From Stanieria sp. NIES-3757 (GTDB lineage: Bacteria > Cyanobacteriota > Cyanobacteriia > Cyanobacteriales > Xenococcaceae), in assembly GCA_002355455.1 (NCBI GenBank), contig AP017375.1, positions 868,001-932,000 on the forward strand: a stretch of DNA of 64,000 bases, in the 5' to 3' direction. Below the pieces are notes generated by a model. It was not told the DNA's origin. It saw nothing but the letters and a program-made list of their open reading frames with translations, and ran no database searches. The translations under genes and the position numbers were made by a program. This document shows, piece after piece, positions 18,149-26,962 of this stretch. Position 1 is the first letter of the stretch; the number at the start of each line of letters is the position of its first letter.

Positions 18149-19813
18149 ATGCGAAATTTTAATCAAATTCAATCAACCAAATACGATCTTATTATTATTG
18201 GTGGCGGAATTAATGGTGCTGGAGTTGCTAGAGATGCTGCCTTACGAGGCTTAAAAACTATTTTGATTGAAAAAGGCGATTTTGCTGGTGGTACTTCTAG
18301 TTGGTCAACTCGCTTAATTCATGGAGGTTTGCGCTATCTGGAATATTTTGAATTTCCTTTAGTCAGAGAATCTCTAAAAGAAAGAGAAATTTTATTACGC
18401 ACTGCACCTCATTTAGTTCACCCTTTATTATTGACTATTCCTATTTATCGCGATCGCTCTCGTCCTTATTGGAAGATTTGGGCAGGAATGATCCTTTACG
18501 ATATCTTCAGTTTTGATAAAACTTTACCTCTCCATCGAATGTTACCCAAGGTTCAGTTTGAACAGTTATTTCGTCATGTAGACCGTGATGATCTTGCTGG
18601 TGGGGCGCAGTATTATGATGGTCAAGTAGCTTTAGCAGAAAGATTGTGTCTGGAAAACATTTTAGCAGCCCAGGAAGCAGGAGCAACGGTTCTAAATTAT
18701 GTCGAAGTAACTGAACTGCCAATTGAAGACAACCGTATTAATCAGTTAATTTGTCAAGATAAATTAACAGGCGAAGAATTTACCGTTACAGGTAATCAAA
18801 ATGCAGTAGTTATCAATACTTCTGGACCTTGGGTAGACCGAGTTTGTCAGTTAGATAATGGTAAAAGTGCGCTCTCCAAAACTCGGAAAATGGGTGGCAC
18901 TAAAGGCAGCCATATTGTTGTTCCTCCCTTCCCTGGCGCACCAGAAACTACTTTATACGTCGAGGCAAAATCTGATGGTCGTCCTTTCTTTATTGTGCCT
19001 TGGTTGGGAATGTATTTGATCGGAACTACAGATATTCCTTTTGAGGGAGATTTAGACCGTATTAAGGCAGAAGACGAGGAAATTGATTATTTAATTCAGG
19101 AAACTAACAATATCATTCCCACGGCCAATTTAGCTCGTAAGGATATTAAATTTACCTATTCGGGAGTGCGTCCTTTACCCAATGAAGAAGGGAAGAAACC
19201 AGGCAGTATTACTCGTAAACATATTCTGTTCGATCACAGTAGGGAGGGAGTGAACAATCTTATTTCCTTGATTGGTGGTAAGTTAACTACCTATCGTCAT
19301 GTGGGAGAAGAAATGGTTAATGCTGCCTTCAAGAAAATGAAACAACCAACAAAACCCTGTCAGACCGGTAAAATACCTTTACCAGGGTGTATTTTTCCTA
19401 ACGATCCTAGGATTTCTGAAGCAATCCAAGATTATCGTTATATTTTACCTGTCAACACTATTAATCATCTATTTACGGTTTATGGTGCTAAAGCCATTGA
19501 AGTCTTAGCTTTAATCGATGAAGACTCGGAATTAGCCCAACCTCTGACACCAGAATTACCCGATATAAAAGCCCAAATTGTTTATGCAGTACGTTCTGAA
19601 TTAGCCCATACTTTAGTAGATATCGCTCGTCGTCGCACCACGTTAGCAATGGAAGGCAATTATGGATTAAAGTTATTACCCATCATGACAGAGACTTTAA
19701 AGAAATACTGTGGTTGGAGTCAAACCAAATGCGATCGCTCTTGTCAAGAATATCGGATTTATATGGAGGAGAATTGTATTCCTGATTTTGAGTTGTCTCT
19801 AGCAATGAAGTGA
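18149..19813 (+). CDS. glpD: glycerol-3-phosphate dehydrogenase (FAD, aerobic type)
   Basis: A 554-residue flavoenzyme. It has the N-terminal dinucleotide-binding motif IIIGGGINGAGVARDAALRG, the GlpD signatures GGTSSWSTRLIHGGLRYLE and LIGTTDIPFEGDLD, and a C-terminal alpha-helical domain (VYAVRSELAHTLVDIARRRT). It oxidises glycerol 3-phosphate to dihydroxyacetone phosphate and passes electrons to quinone at the membrane. Next to ggpS and gghA, it probably balances glycerol 3-phosphate between osmolyte synthesis and recycling of glycerol released by GghA. Genes of this kind are clustered with ggpS in several cyanobacteria. It probably has its own promoter in the 186-bp gap, since a terminator intervenes. 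Confidence 0.94.
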   Translation: MRNFNQIQSTKYDLIIIGGGINGAGVARDAALRGLKTILIEKGDFAGGTSSWSTRLIHGGLRYLEYFEFPLVRESLKEREILLRTAPHLVHPLLLTIPIYRDRSRPYWKIWAGMILYDIFSFDKTLPLHRMLPKVQFEQLFRHVDRDDLAGGAQYYDGQVALAERLCLENILAAQEAGATVLNYVEVTELPIEDNRINQLICQDKLTGEEFTVTGNQNAVVINTSGPWVDRVCQLDNGKSALSKTRKMGGTKGSHIVVPPFPGAPETTLYVEAKSDGRPFFIVPWLGMYLIGTTDIPFEGDLDRIKAEDEEIDYLIQETNNIIPTANLARKDIKFTYSGVRPLPNEEGKKPGSITRKHILFDHSREGVNNLISLIGGKLTTYRHVGEEMVNAAFKKMKQPTKPCQTGKIPLPGCIFPNDPRISEAIQDYRYILPVNTINHLFTVYGAKAIEVLALIDEDSELAQPLTPELPDIKAQIVYAVRSELAHTLVDIARRRTTLAMEGNYGLKLLPIMTETLKKYCGWSQTKCDRSCQEYRIYMEENCIPDFELSLAMK

Positions 19814-19852
19814 TAGCATCAAAATTAATTGAAAAAATAACTTCTTATAGTG

Positions 19853-20110
19853 ATGCCAGATTCAATCATGTATCAAGAGGACGGCTTTATCGTCCTCGAA
19901 CCGGATCGAAGCGAACAATTTCTTTCCCCAGAAGAATTAAAAAATAAACTCAAACAAATTTTTCAATCAGAAGGATTTGAATTACCTAGAGAGTTAAACA
20001 AATTTGATTCGGTAGATTCCCAAGTCGAATATTTAATGAATAATTATTTTGAATTAGATCTGGGAGCAGGTCAATATTTGCAATGGTATGTAATCAGACT
20101 TAAAAAGTAA
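19853..20110 (+). CDS. CRR7-like small protein (chlororespiratory reduction 7 family)
   Basis: About 85 residues; the ATG at 19853 is preferred, with an in-frame GTG directly before it. The sequence (MYQEDGFIVLEPDRSEQFL, SPEELKNKLKQI, LGAGQYLQWYVIRLKK) matches my recollection of the CRR7/DUF3571 family, which in plants is needed for assembly of the chloroplast NDH-1 complex and is widespread in cyanobacteria. The C-terminal GxGQYLQWYVVRL-type motif is the most telling part. It follows glpD by 40 bp and may be co-transcribed with it. The link to osmolyte metabolism is probably fortuitous. Confidence 0.7.
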   Translation: MPDSIMYQEDGFIVLEPDRSEQFLSPEELKNKLKQIFQSEGFELPRELNKFDSVDSQVEYLMNNYFELDLGAGQYLQWYVIRLKK

Positions 20111-20257
20111 TGACTAGCTATAAAAACGAAATTGGGAAGTTAGCGAGAAATTGAGCAGTTCAATCTTAACTGTACTGCGATCGCTAAACTAACAACCCAA
20201 CCATAAAAATTAAAAATTATTTTTGCTCTTACTGTTAGTTGGCAGTCTGGAAATTAT

Positions 20258-20461
20258 TTATTTGGTTATTAGATTATTGAATGTGTCCCAATTCAAATTG
20301 GGTTTTTGCTCAATTGTTTTGATAATTCCAGCCTGATTAAAAGAAAAATAATTAGATTGCTTTGATAGTTGAACTTGTGCTTCGTGCGTTTTTTCTGAAT
20401 AAAAAGCCAATAAAGTTAAACCAAAGACGACACTCATAATCATTTTAGTTATGCGTGTCAA
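20258..20461 (-). CDS. small membrane-anchored or exported protein of unknown function
   Basis: A 67-residue protein starting at a TTG preceded, nine bases upstream, by the excellent ribosome binding site GGGAGG (20471-20476 read on the minus strand), which decides the start. Residues 7-20 are hydrophobic (MIMSVVFGLTLLAFY), giving a signal or anchor, followed by a polar tail. I know no family. The strong ribosome binding site is the main reason to accept it. Confidence 0.5.
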   Translation of the reverse strand: MTRITKMIMSVVFGLTLLAFYSEKTHEAQVQLSKQSNYFSFNQAGIIKTIEQKPNLNWDTFNNLITK

Positions 20462-21106
20462 AAAAACACACCTCCCGAATTTATTGCTCTACCATTCCAA
20501 CCTACACAAAAAAAGTGTTCGTTTTTATCCTCTTTAAGGTAGATTCGTAAATATATCAAAAGTAAGAAATCAGAAAAATTTAATTAAGTGTCATCTATTT
20601 TAAATAGCAAAATTTAAAATTCAAAATTAATAATGTGATTTAAGGTTTTAAAAATTGAATCAAAAAACATTCCCCTATTTAAACGCAGTTATTCGTCACT
20701 TAACTTATCACAAATTTTGAAAAGGCTTTCGTTCTGCCACTTGTTGTACAGAGCTATTGTCTTGAAGAAGTTTGACGTAATCATGATTCTTGCTCTAGGC
20801 ATTTGAGTAGCAATTGTACAAAAAACAACCTTAAAGCTGTAAGTCTTCTACAGCAAACGTTTCAAAAATTATAACTGCGATCGCTCTAAATTGGTCAATA
20901 CGAGCATCAACCTAAACAGCATCATAAAAATGAATCGAGAATAATTCGAGATATTAAATTAAATTATTTCTCATTAAACAAAAGTATAAGCAATAACGGT
21001 AAATTCAGGTTAGTAATAACTAATGACAGATGACAAACAAAAAAAAAACAATAAATCTTAAAATATAAACTCTTACTTTTGTCTGTCTTATCACCTCATT
21101 AAAACT
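20462..21106. other. intergenic region containing a gene relic
   Basis: A 645-bp gap. Its centre holds the decayed DinB-family fragment listed at 20614-20802. A 6-bp hairpin (GCTGTA/TACAGC, 20836-20854) has no T-run. The right part is AT-rich and leads to the GTG start of the kinase at 21107. Nothing else recognisable. Confidence 0.4.
20614..20802 (-). pseudogene. truncated DinB-family gene relic
   Basis: On the minus strand from the ATG at 20802 (or 20784) the translation reads MITSNFFKTIALYNKWQNES, then LFKICDKLSDE, then a TAA (20691-20689), then LRLNRGMFFDSIFKTLNHII and a second stop at 20616-20614. This is the N-terminal pattern of DinB/YfiT-like four-helix proteins (SxFFxTxAxYNxWQNxxL, RGxFFxSIxxTLNHxL, with the metal-binding His of NH). 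The rest of the roughly 160-residue domain is missing. The internal stop and the truncation mark it as dead. Confidence 0.65.
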
Positions 21107-22444
21107 GTGTTTACCAAACAAAAAATATTACAAACAAAATATCAACTACAACAACAGTTAGGACATACCTCAGCAGGACATCAAACTTGGCTAGCAAAAG
21201 ATTTAAACACTAACGAAAAAGTAACTATTAAACTGTTAGCTTTCAGTTCTCAAATGCACTCAAAAGAATTAAAACTATTTCAAAGAGAAGCACAAATATT
21301 ACAAAGTTTAAAGCATCCTCGTATTCCCAAATATAGAGATTATTTCACTCTCAATCGGCAATTAGATAACGGTGTGATTTGGTTTGCATTAGTACAAGAT
21401 TATATTCCTGGTTTTTCTCTACAAGAATTATTAGAACAGCATCAAGTTTTTGATGAAGAAAAAATTAGAGCAATTGCCCAAGAAATTCTTAAAATTTTGA
21501 TTTATCTTCATCAATTAAATCCTCCCGTACTTCATCGCGATCTCAAACCCAGTAATTTAATTTTGGGAGAAGACAAACAAATTTATTTAATTGATTTTGG
21601 TGCAGTACAAGTACAGACAACAGCAACAGGAGCAACTTTTACTATTGTTGGAACTGCTGGTTATGCGCCTTTAGAACAGTTTTGGGGACGTGCAGTTGCT
21701 GCTTCCGATTTATACGCTTTGGGAGTGACTTTGATTCATTTACTAACGGGAATCTCACCTGCTAATTTACCTTATCAAGATTCTCGTATTCAGTTTCGAG
21801 ACCTCGTTAATCTTAAACCAGATTTGATTAATTGGTTGGAAATAATTACAGAATTATCTGTAGAAAAACGTTTTCCTAGCGCAACAATTGCTTTAGAGGC
21901 TTTAAGTTCGGTTCAAAAAGTTGATACCTCAAGAAGTAGAGAATCACCGAATCAAAAATCTGTAAAACTCAAACCTGAAAAAAGTTTGATTGAACTCGAA
22001 CAAGAACAAAGGCGATTAAATATTAAAATTCCAGCAGGGGGATTAGCCAGATTTAATGAAATTTTAAATGCTGGTTGTGGAGGATTAATTGTTTATTTTT
22101 TATTATTTGCTTTGAGTTTGTTAATTAGTATTTTTCTCCCTTATATTGGCTCTTTTTTAATCTCGTTAGCTTTGATTTATATTGTTATTTTATGCGGGAC
22201 TAAAACAGAAATTAATTTTGAATTTAATAATTTTCAGATTCAGAGAAAGTTTTTAATTAAAAAATATAGTAAGCAAAGCTGCCCTAACTCTATAATTGTA
22301 GATATTTTTATTCAGCGTACTGGCTCTATTTTTCAAGTAAATATTCGGACAACCAATCATACTTATAATCTTGGTGGTGCTTTGAGTCAAGACGAAGCTA
22401 TTTGGCTAGTACAGGAAATTAAACAATGGTTAGTTGATAGTTAA
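21107..22444 (+). CDS. Ser/Thr protein kinase with C-terminal membrane domain
   Basis: A 445-residue protein starting at GTG. The Hanks-type kinase domain (about 10-265) has Lys in KVTIKLLAF, the catalytic loop HRDLKPSN, the metal site DFGAVQ and the APLEQFWG activation segment typical of cyanobacterial kinases. A linker leads to two closely spaced membrane helices (about 322-370, LIVYFLLFALSLLISIFL and SFLISLALIYIVILCG), then a small C-terminal beta-rich cytoplasmic domain. It is likely a membrane-anchored kinase with an unusual, small sensory or membrane-proximal domain. Its substrate is unknown. Heptamer repeats lie just after the stop. Confidence 0.88.
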   Translation: MFTKQKILQTKYQLQQQLGHTSAGHQTWLAKDLNTNEKVTIKLLAFSSQMHSKELKLFQREAQILQSLKHPRIPKYRDYFTLNRQLDNGVIWFALVQDYIPGFSLQELLEQHQVFDEEKIRAIAQEILKILIYLHQLNPPVLHRDLKPSNLILGEDKQIYLIDFGAVQVQTTATGATFTIVGTAGYAPLEQFWGRAVAASDLYALGVTLIHLLTGISPANLPYQDSRIQFRDLVNLKPDLINWLEIITELSVEKRFPSATIALEALSSVQKVDTSRSRESPNQKSVKLKPEKSLIELEQEQRRLNIKIPAGGLARFNEILNAGCGGLIVYFLLFALSLLISIFLPYIGSFLISLALIYIVILCGTKTEINFEFNNFQIQRKFLIKKYSKQSCPNSIIVDIFIQRTGSIFQVNIRTTNHTYNLGGALSQDEAIWLVQEIKQWLVDS

Positions 22445-22509
22445 TTGTTGATAGTTGATAGTTGATTATTCATCCCTCATAATTAGTAATTAGTAATTAG
22501 TAATTACTA
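22445..22509. repeat. two heptamer tandem repeats
   Basis: Positions 22447-22466 hold three copies of GTTGATA-type units, and 22482-22506 hold three and a half copies of ATTAGTA. Both have a 7-bp period, like the repeats at 10756 and 26862. They follow the kinase stop in a convergent gap. Confidence 0.6.
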
Positions 22510-22604
22510 ACTGATATCAGACTCAACCTATTAAAATTTGAGCCAGAGCGGAATTATCTTAATAATCTTTAGTTGATCAAATATTTAATCATCAAATCTT
22601 TTAA

Positions 22605-23576
22605 CTAAGAAGATTTTTTCTGAGATTTAATTCGCTCGATTTCTTGCTGTAATTCTTCTAATTGACGCTGTAATTGTTCTACTTCAGTTTGAGTTTCTTC
22701 AACTTTGACTTCTACTGAACCTTCTGCCCCAACTCTTTGATAATTACCTTGTTTGATTTGTTGATATTCTGAAGAGGTTGCCCATTGTTGCAGATAATGC
22801 AATCTTTCGACGGGAAAAGGATGACTTAAAAAACTACCATTTCCGCCATTATAAATTAAAAATTTATAAATTTGATTCAAACTATCCCGGTCTAATTCTT
22901 GATAATTTTCTGCTTGTTTTTTGAATTCTTTTAAACTAATTTCATGGGCATATTTTTTACTTCCTCCTGCCAACTTCATCATGGTTTTAATGATAGGTTC
23001 AAGATCGTCCATGACTAATAAAGCAGCGCGATCAGCAGAAAGTTCAGCTTTTCTGCGCCATTCATAAAAGGCATAAATTAGACCACTACTAATTAAATTA
23101 CCAAATCCTAACGTTAATTCTCCCAGTAACGAAGCAGCCCCCATCACCCAAATTGCCATCTGAATTAAAATAGTATGGTCACATTTGATATGTCCTAATT
23201 CATGGGCTAAAACAGTTCGTAATTCTGCCTCATCCATTAAGTCTAGAATTTCACTATTGACCACAATATAAGGTTCGTTACGTCCTAAAGCGTAACTATT
23301 AGCTAAGGGATTTTGATCGACATAAACAATTGGTTCAGGCGAAATATCTAAGTCTCGAACACATTCCCGAAAAATACCGTAAAGAGTAGAGTATTGCCTG
23401 ACACCAGCCTGGATGCAATTACCTAGAAGATAGATATTTTGTGGACGTTCGTAAAAATATTTGACAAAATTACTTGCTACCAAATCAAATCCAGGCACAC
23501 CGCGTAAGGTTTGTTCAGCTTGATAGTCAAGAGGATGGCGAAAAGCTTCACTAGATATTCCAGTATAGGTAGGCAT
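22605..23576 (-). CDS. M48-family zinc metalloprotease
   Basis: A 323-residue protein with the zinc motif HELGHIKCDH and the downstream Glu of RRKAELSADRAALL, as in HtpX/Ste24-type M48 peptidases. A hydrophobic pair of segments lies between (LIQMAIWVMGAASLLGELTL and following), so it is probably anchored in the membrane. The C-terminal 35 residues form a charged coiled coil (VEQLQRQLEELQQEIERI). Members act in membrane protein quality control. It is convergent with the kinase at 21107 and divergent from the kinase-GTPase cluster. Confidence 0.9.
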   Translation of the reverse strand: MPTYTGISSEAFRHPLDYQAEQTLRGVPGFDLVASNFVKYFYERPQNIYLLGNCIQAGVRQYSTLYGIFRECVRDLDISPEPIVYVDQNPLANSYALGRNEPYIVVNSEILDLMDEAELRTVLAHELGHIKCDHTILIQMAIWVMGAASLLGELTLGFGNLISSGLIYAFYEWRRKAELSADRAALLVMDDLEPIIKTMMKLAGGSKKYAHEISLKEFKKQAENYQELDRDSLNQIYKFLIYNGGNGSFLSHPFPVERLHYLQQWATSSEYQQIKQGNYQRVGAEGSVEVKVEETQTEVEQLQRQLEELQQEIERIKSQKKSS

Positions 23577-23854
23577 AAAATTAACGCGATCGCGAATGAG
23601 ATAATCAGTGTATATTGTTAAGTAGAAATACGGAATTTTTATTTTTAATTATTTCCGATGTCTGAGTGAAAATTAGGTATCATTATCTAAACTATTTTTA
23701 AAAAATTTATTTTCAATGTAAATGTTTCTTAATTCAACTTTAGCGCAATCGCGCCGACCTTTTGTCCTAGACAAGAGTATCAATGTTCTCATAGCTTCAC
23801 TTATTTATAACTGAAGCTACCTAGTTTAACGCAGTGGTCTAAATTGCAACAGTT

Positions 23855-24868
23855 GTGGTTCACCAGATGACTACTTCTAGTAAAATTACTGGAGTTCTCT
23901 CCCGTGGAACAGAGCTTTTAAGCGGTGTTTATCAAATCAGACAAGTTTTAGGACAAGGCGGATTTGGTATTACCTACCAGGGTGTAGATACTAGATTAAA
24001 TCGACCTGTAGCTCTGAAAGAGTTTTTCCCCGAAGGTTGTTGGCGACAGGGTACAACTGTAATTTCCGCAGGAAGATGGACGGTGGACACCTATAGTAAT
24101 GCGAAACAGAAGTTTCTTCAAGAAGGGCAAACTTTAGGACAATTCAACCATCCAGGGATAGTTAGAGTTTTTTATTACTTTGAAGAAAACAATACCGCCT
24201 ACATGGTAATGGAATATCTTCACGGTCGCACCTTGGCGGAGTTACTCACTCAACGCGGTGGGAAAATGTCAGAAACGGAAGCTTTACAATACATGGAAAA
24301 GATTGGTAAAGCCCTAGAAATTATACATCAAGCTCAGTTTCTACATCGGGATCTCAAGCCTGATAACATCATGTTAACGAATGATGGCAGGGTGGTTTTG
24401 ATTGATTTTGGAGCAGCAAGGGATTTTACTGCTCGTAATACTCAAAGATTTACGGCTATGTTTACTCCTGGATATGCGCCGTTAGAACAATATGGTCAAG
24501 CCTTGAAAATGGGAGCTTATACGGATATTTATGCTCTCGGTGCTACTTTATACCATTTACTTACGGGAGTAGTTCCGCTCTCGGCGGTAGAAAGAGCAGC
24601 AGGAATGGAGTTGAAAACAGCCCGACAACTTAATCCTGAGATTAAACCCCATATTTCTCAAGCAATTAGCACAGCCATGGCGATGGAAGTTCAAGCGCGA
24701 TCGCAATCAGTAGGAGAATTTCTTCATCTGTTGCGCGGTAATCAAGCTAATTCTTTTGAAGCAGAACCATTAAATTTTTATCAATCTTTTCAAGATCCTT
24801 GGACTCCCTTTAATTCATGTCCAAGAATTAATCCCAAACCGACTAATTCTTCTGACTCTTGGTTTTAA
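23855..24868 (+). CDS. Ser/Thr protein kinase (first gene of kinase-GTPase cluster)
   Basis: A 337-residue cytoplasmic Hanks-type kinase; GTG at 23855 or ATG at 23867 may start it. It shows the Gly loop LGQGGFGITYQG, Lys in RPVALKEFFP, catalytic HRDLKPDNIML, DFGAAR, and TPGYAPLEQYG. The kinase domain fills residues about 25-290. A short Pro/Asn-rich tail ends NPKPTNSSDSWF. It lacks membrane segments. It is followed 23 bp later by a GTPase-like gene and then by an unknown gene that overlaps it, so the three probably form an operon. The tail resembles that of the third protein, which ends PERDWF. Confidence 0.9.
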   Translation: MVHQMTTSSKITGVLSRGTELLSGVYQIRQVLGQGGFGITYQGVDTRLNRPVALKEFFPEGCWRQGTTVISAGRWTVDTYSNAKQKFLQEGQTLGQFNHPGIVRVFYYFEENNTAYMVMEYLHGRTLAELLTQRGGKMSETEALQYMEKIGKALEIIHQAQFLHRDLKPDNIMLTNDGRVVLIDFGAARDFTARNTQRFTAMFTPGYAPLEQYGQALKMGAYTDIYALGATLYHLLTGVVPLSAVERAAGMELKTARQLNPEIKPHISQAISTAMAMEVQARSQSVGEFLHLLRGNQANSFEAEPLNFYQSFQDPWTPFNSCPRINPKPTNSSDSWF

Positions 24869-24891
24869 ATTTTGTATTAACAATTAAGGTC

Positions 24892-25869
24892 ATGATTTTA
24901 AAAGATATCAAGATTACGATGTTAGGTACGAGTGGAGCAGGTAAAACTAGTTATCTACTCGGAATGTATGCGGTTATGCAGACAGGAGTACAGGGTTTTA
25001 CTATCTCCGCTAGGGATATGGATATTGATTTAGACTTGACTGAAAAATGGGAAAAATTAATCAACGTTCAGGGTGAAGATCGTTGGCCAACTCCTAATGC
25101 AGGAGCGATGGAAAATTATAACTTTGATTTTAGTTATGGTTTTCGCCCGATTATGGGGTTTGAATGGATGGATTATCGGGGTTTAGCTTTAAGCGATCGC
25201 TCTGGAGAACAAGATGTTCAACAATTGAGTAGTTATTTAGCCGATTCCGACTGTTTATTTTTGTGTGTTTCAGGGGAACATTTAGGCGATCAAATTACTC
25301 CCACAACTGTCAGAGAAATTAAAAGCGATCGCATGAATCAGTTTATTCAGCAAGTTATTAGTAAACAAAAGCAACCTAGTCCTGAGCATCCCTTTCCTGT
25401 AGTCATTGCGATTACTAAATATGACCTGTGTTTTCATCGGGAAAAACAAGCGGTGATTGAAGATATCAAAAGATTGTTTCAGGCGTTGTTTACACCCAAT
25501 TCTGGTTGGTTGGTGATGATTTGTCCTGTCAGTTTAGGCAAAGAACTTTGTCAAGACCCAGAACATGGTAACATCGTCCCTGTTAATGTTCATCTTCCGA
25601 TTGTCTTTTCAATTTATTCCCAGTTAAGAGCTTATGGTTTGAAACTGAAAAACAATCGCGATCGTGCTTACGAAGAAATAGATCGTCTTAAACAAGCTAG
25701 CCCGCTCATTCAATGGCTAAAAAGATGGGAATTTCGCGAAAAAGCAGACAGATTACAGGATTTAGAAGCTCAAATTACTACTTTAGAAAAAAATATGAAC
25801 TTACTTGCCCAAGAATTACGGCAAGTTTCGATGTTTTTTAGTGGTAGCGAGGTAACCGCCGATGTCTGA
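24892..25869 (+). CDS. P-loop GTPase-like protein
   Basis: About 325 residues from the ATG at 24892 (an upstream in-frame TTG at 24859 overlaps the kinase gene and is less likely). It has a P-loop GTSGAGKTS near the N-terminus, a G3-like WMDYRG followed by LSSYLADSDCLFLCVSGEHL, and a G4-like ITKYD, so it is a TRAFAC-type GTPase. The last 60 residues form a coiled coil (DRLQDLEAQITTLEKNMNLL). It is sandwiched between a Ser/Thr kinase and an unknown protein whose ATG overlaps this stop by eight bases. It is likely a molecular switch, possibly a kinase target. The exact subfamily, perhaps the double-GTPase group, I cannot fix. Confidence 0.8.
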   Translation: MILKDIKITMLGTSGAGKTSYLLGMYAVMQTGVQGFTISARDMDIDLDLTEKWEKLINVQGEDRWPTPNAGAMENYNFDFSYGFRPIMGFEWMDYRGLALSDRSGEQDVQQLSSYLADSDCLFLCVSGEHLGDQITPTTVREIKSDRMNQFIQQVISKQKQPSPEHPFPVVIAITKYDLCFHREKQAVIEDIKRLFQALFTPNSGWLVMICPVSLGKELCQDPEHGNIVPVNVHLPIVFSIYSQLRAYGLKLKNNRDRAYEEIDRLKQASPLIQWLKRWEFREKADRLQDLEAQITTLEKNMNLLAQELRQVSMFFSGSEVTADV

Positions 25870-26845
25870 ACCCAAATGGGCTGCGATTGTGTACGGACGT
25901 AGTTATTACTTGGATTTTCGCTTGATTGCTGTTCCCAAAGACTTTAATAACCGAAAAATTAATTGGGCTTTAGAACATATTATTGCAACCACTCGAACTG
26001 CGGATAAATTATCTGCTCATCCTCGTTGGTCTTTGTTTAAAGATAAATCCCATTGCATCATTGGTGTTACTTGTATGGTGCGAGATTTACTTGGCAATTT
26101 GACTAGTCAAGCAGGACAAGATTTAACCCAAGACAATTGTGGTCGACCTCTTTATGTTTTTGTTGGTTATAGTACAAAATTAGAAAATCAACCAAAATCA
26201 ACTAATTATTTTCCTTATATGGGCAATAATTTAAAGATTTTTCAGCCTCTTTATGATTATGTTCAACAACAATGGCAAGTCAAAAAATATGACCGAGATC
26301 ATAATCAAGCAATTGTAACAGATTATAGCAATTTAATCATAGAAAACTCGTTAAACAATTGTTTAACCAACGATAAAAACTTAACAATTAATCATCAATA
26401 TTGCGTTCCTAATCGAATTTTTCTTTGGCAAGATTTAGAAATTTGGCGACAAAAATTATGGTCTAAAGCTGCTGATTGTCAACAGCCTTTATCTCTTTGT
26501 TTGGGTGCTAATAGACAAAAAGATTTGATTACTAGTCCTTTTAATAATGGAACCGTTGAAGATATTAACGGGTTTACTGTTCAAGAGAAAATTAGTTTAG
26601 GTAATCAATTAAAATCTAGTTCTCTATCTCAAAAAATTTCTAAAAAGATTAAAACAGATCTCAAAGTTACCCGCCAAAATGCAGAAAAAGCTGCAATTGT
26701 AGGACAAGAAATAATCAATAATCTTGGTACAAAAGTCAATCAAAAATCCACTTCAAATTCTACTGAAATTCAAAATCAGGAATCAGCAACCGAAAATTTT
26801 GGCTTTAAACCCAAAAATTCTAATCCAGAGCGAGATTGGTTTTAA
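25862..26845 (+). CDS. unknown protein coupled to GTPase, third gene of cluster
   Basis: A 327-residue protein whose ATG lies inside the end of the GTPase gene (eight-base overlap), implying translational coupling. Residues 1-150 look folded (WAAIVYGRSYYLDFRLIAVP, CIIGVTCMVRDLLGN, GRPLYVFVGYSTK), with an alpha/beta pattern. Residues about 190-240 form a second segment, and the last 100 are polar and low complexity. The extreme C-terminus, NPERDWF, resembles the DSWF end of the kinase two genes upstream. I do not recognise the family. By context it is an effector or adaptor of the GTPase. Confidence 0.75.
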   Translation: MSEPKWAAIVYGRSYYLDFRLIAVPKDFNNRKINWALEHIIATTRTADKLSAHPRWSLFKDKSHCIIGVTCMVRDLLGNLTSQAGQDLTQDNCGRPLYVFVGYSTKLENQPKSTNYFPYMGNNLKIFQPLYDYVQQQWQVKKYDRDHNQAIVTDYSNLIIENSLNNCLTNDKNLTINHQYCVPNRIFLWQDLEIWRQKLWSKAADCQQPLSLCLGANRQKDLITSPFNNGTVEDINGFTVQEKISLGNQLKSSSLSQKISKKIKTDLKVTRQNAEKAAIVGQEIINNLGTKVNQKSTSNSTEIQNQESATENFGFKPKNSNPERDWF

Positions 26846-26861
26846 ATTTTTTATTAATAAG

Positions 26862-26889
26862 CTTTTGGCTTTTAGCTCTTAGCTGTTAG
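26862..26889. repeat. heptamer tandem repeat (CTNTTAG type)
   Basis: Four consecutive 7-bp units (CTTTTGG, CTTTTAG, CTCTTAG, CTGTTAG) follow the kinase-GTPase cluster. A reversed copy of the same unit is at 2387-2408. Confidence 0.55.
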
Positions 26890-26962
26890 TTAAATCTTTA
26901 ATTAATTAAAATTTTTGCTACAAGTTGGAGAAGAGAGTTTTTAGAAAATAACAAGCTTATTA

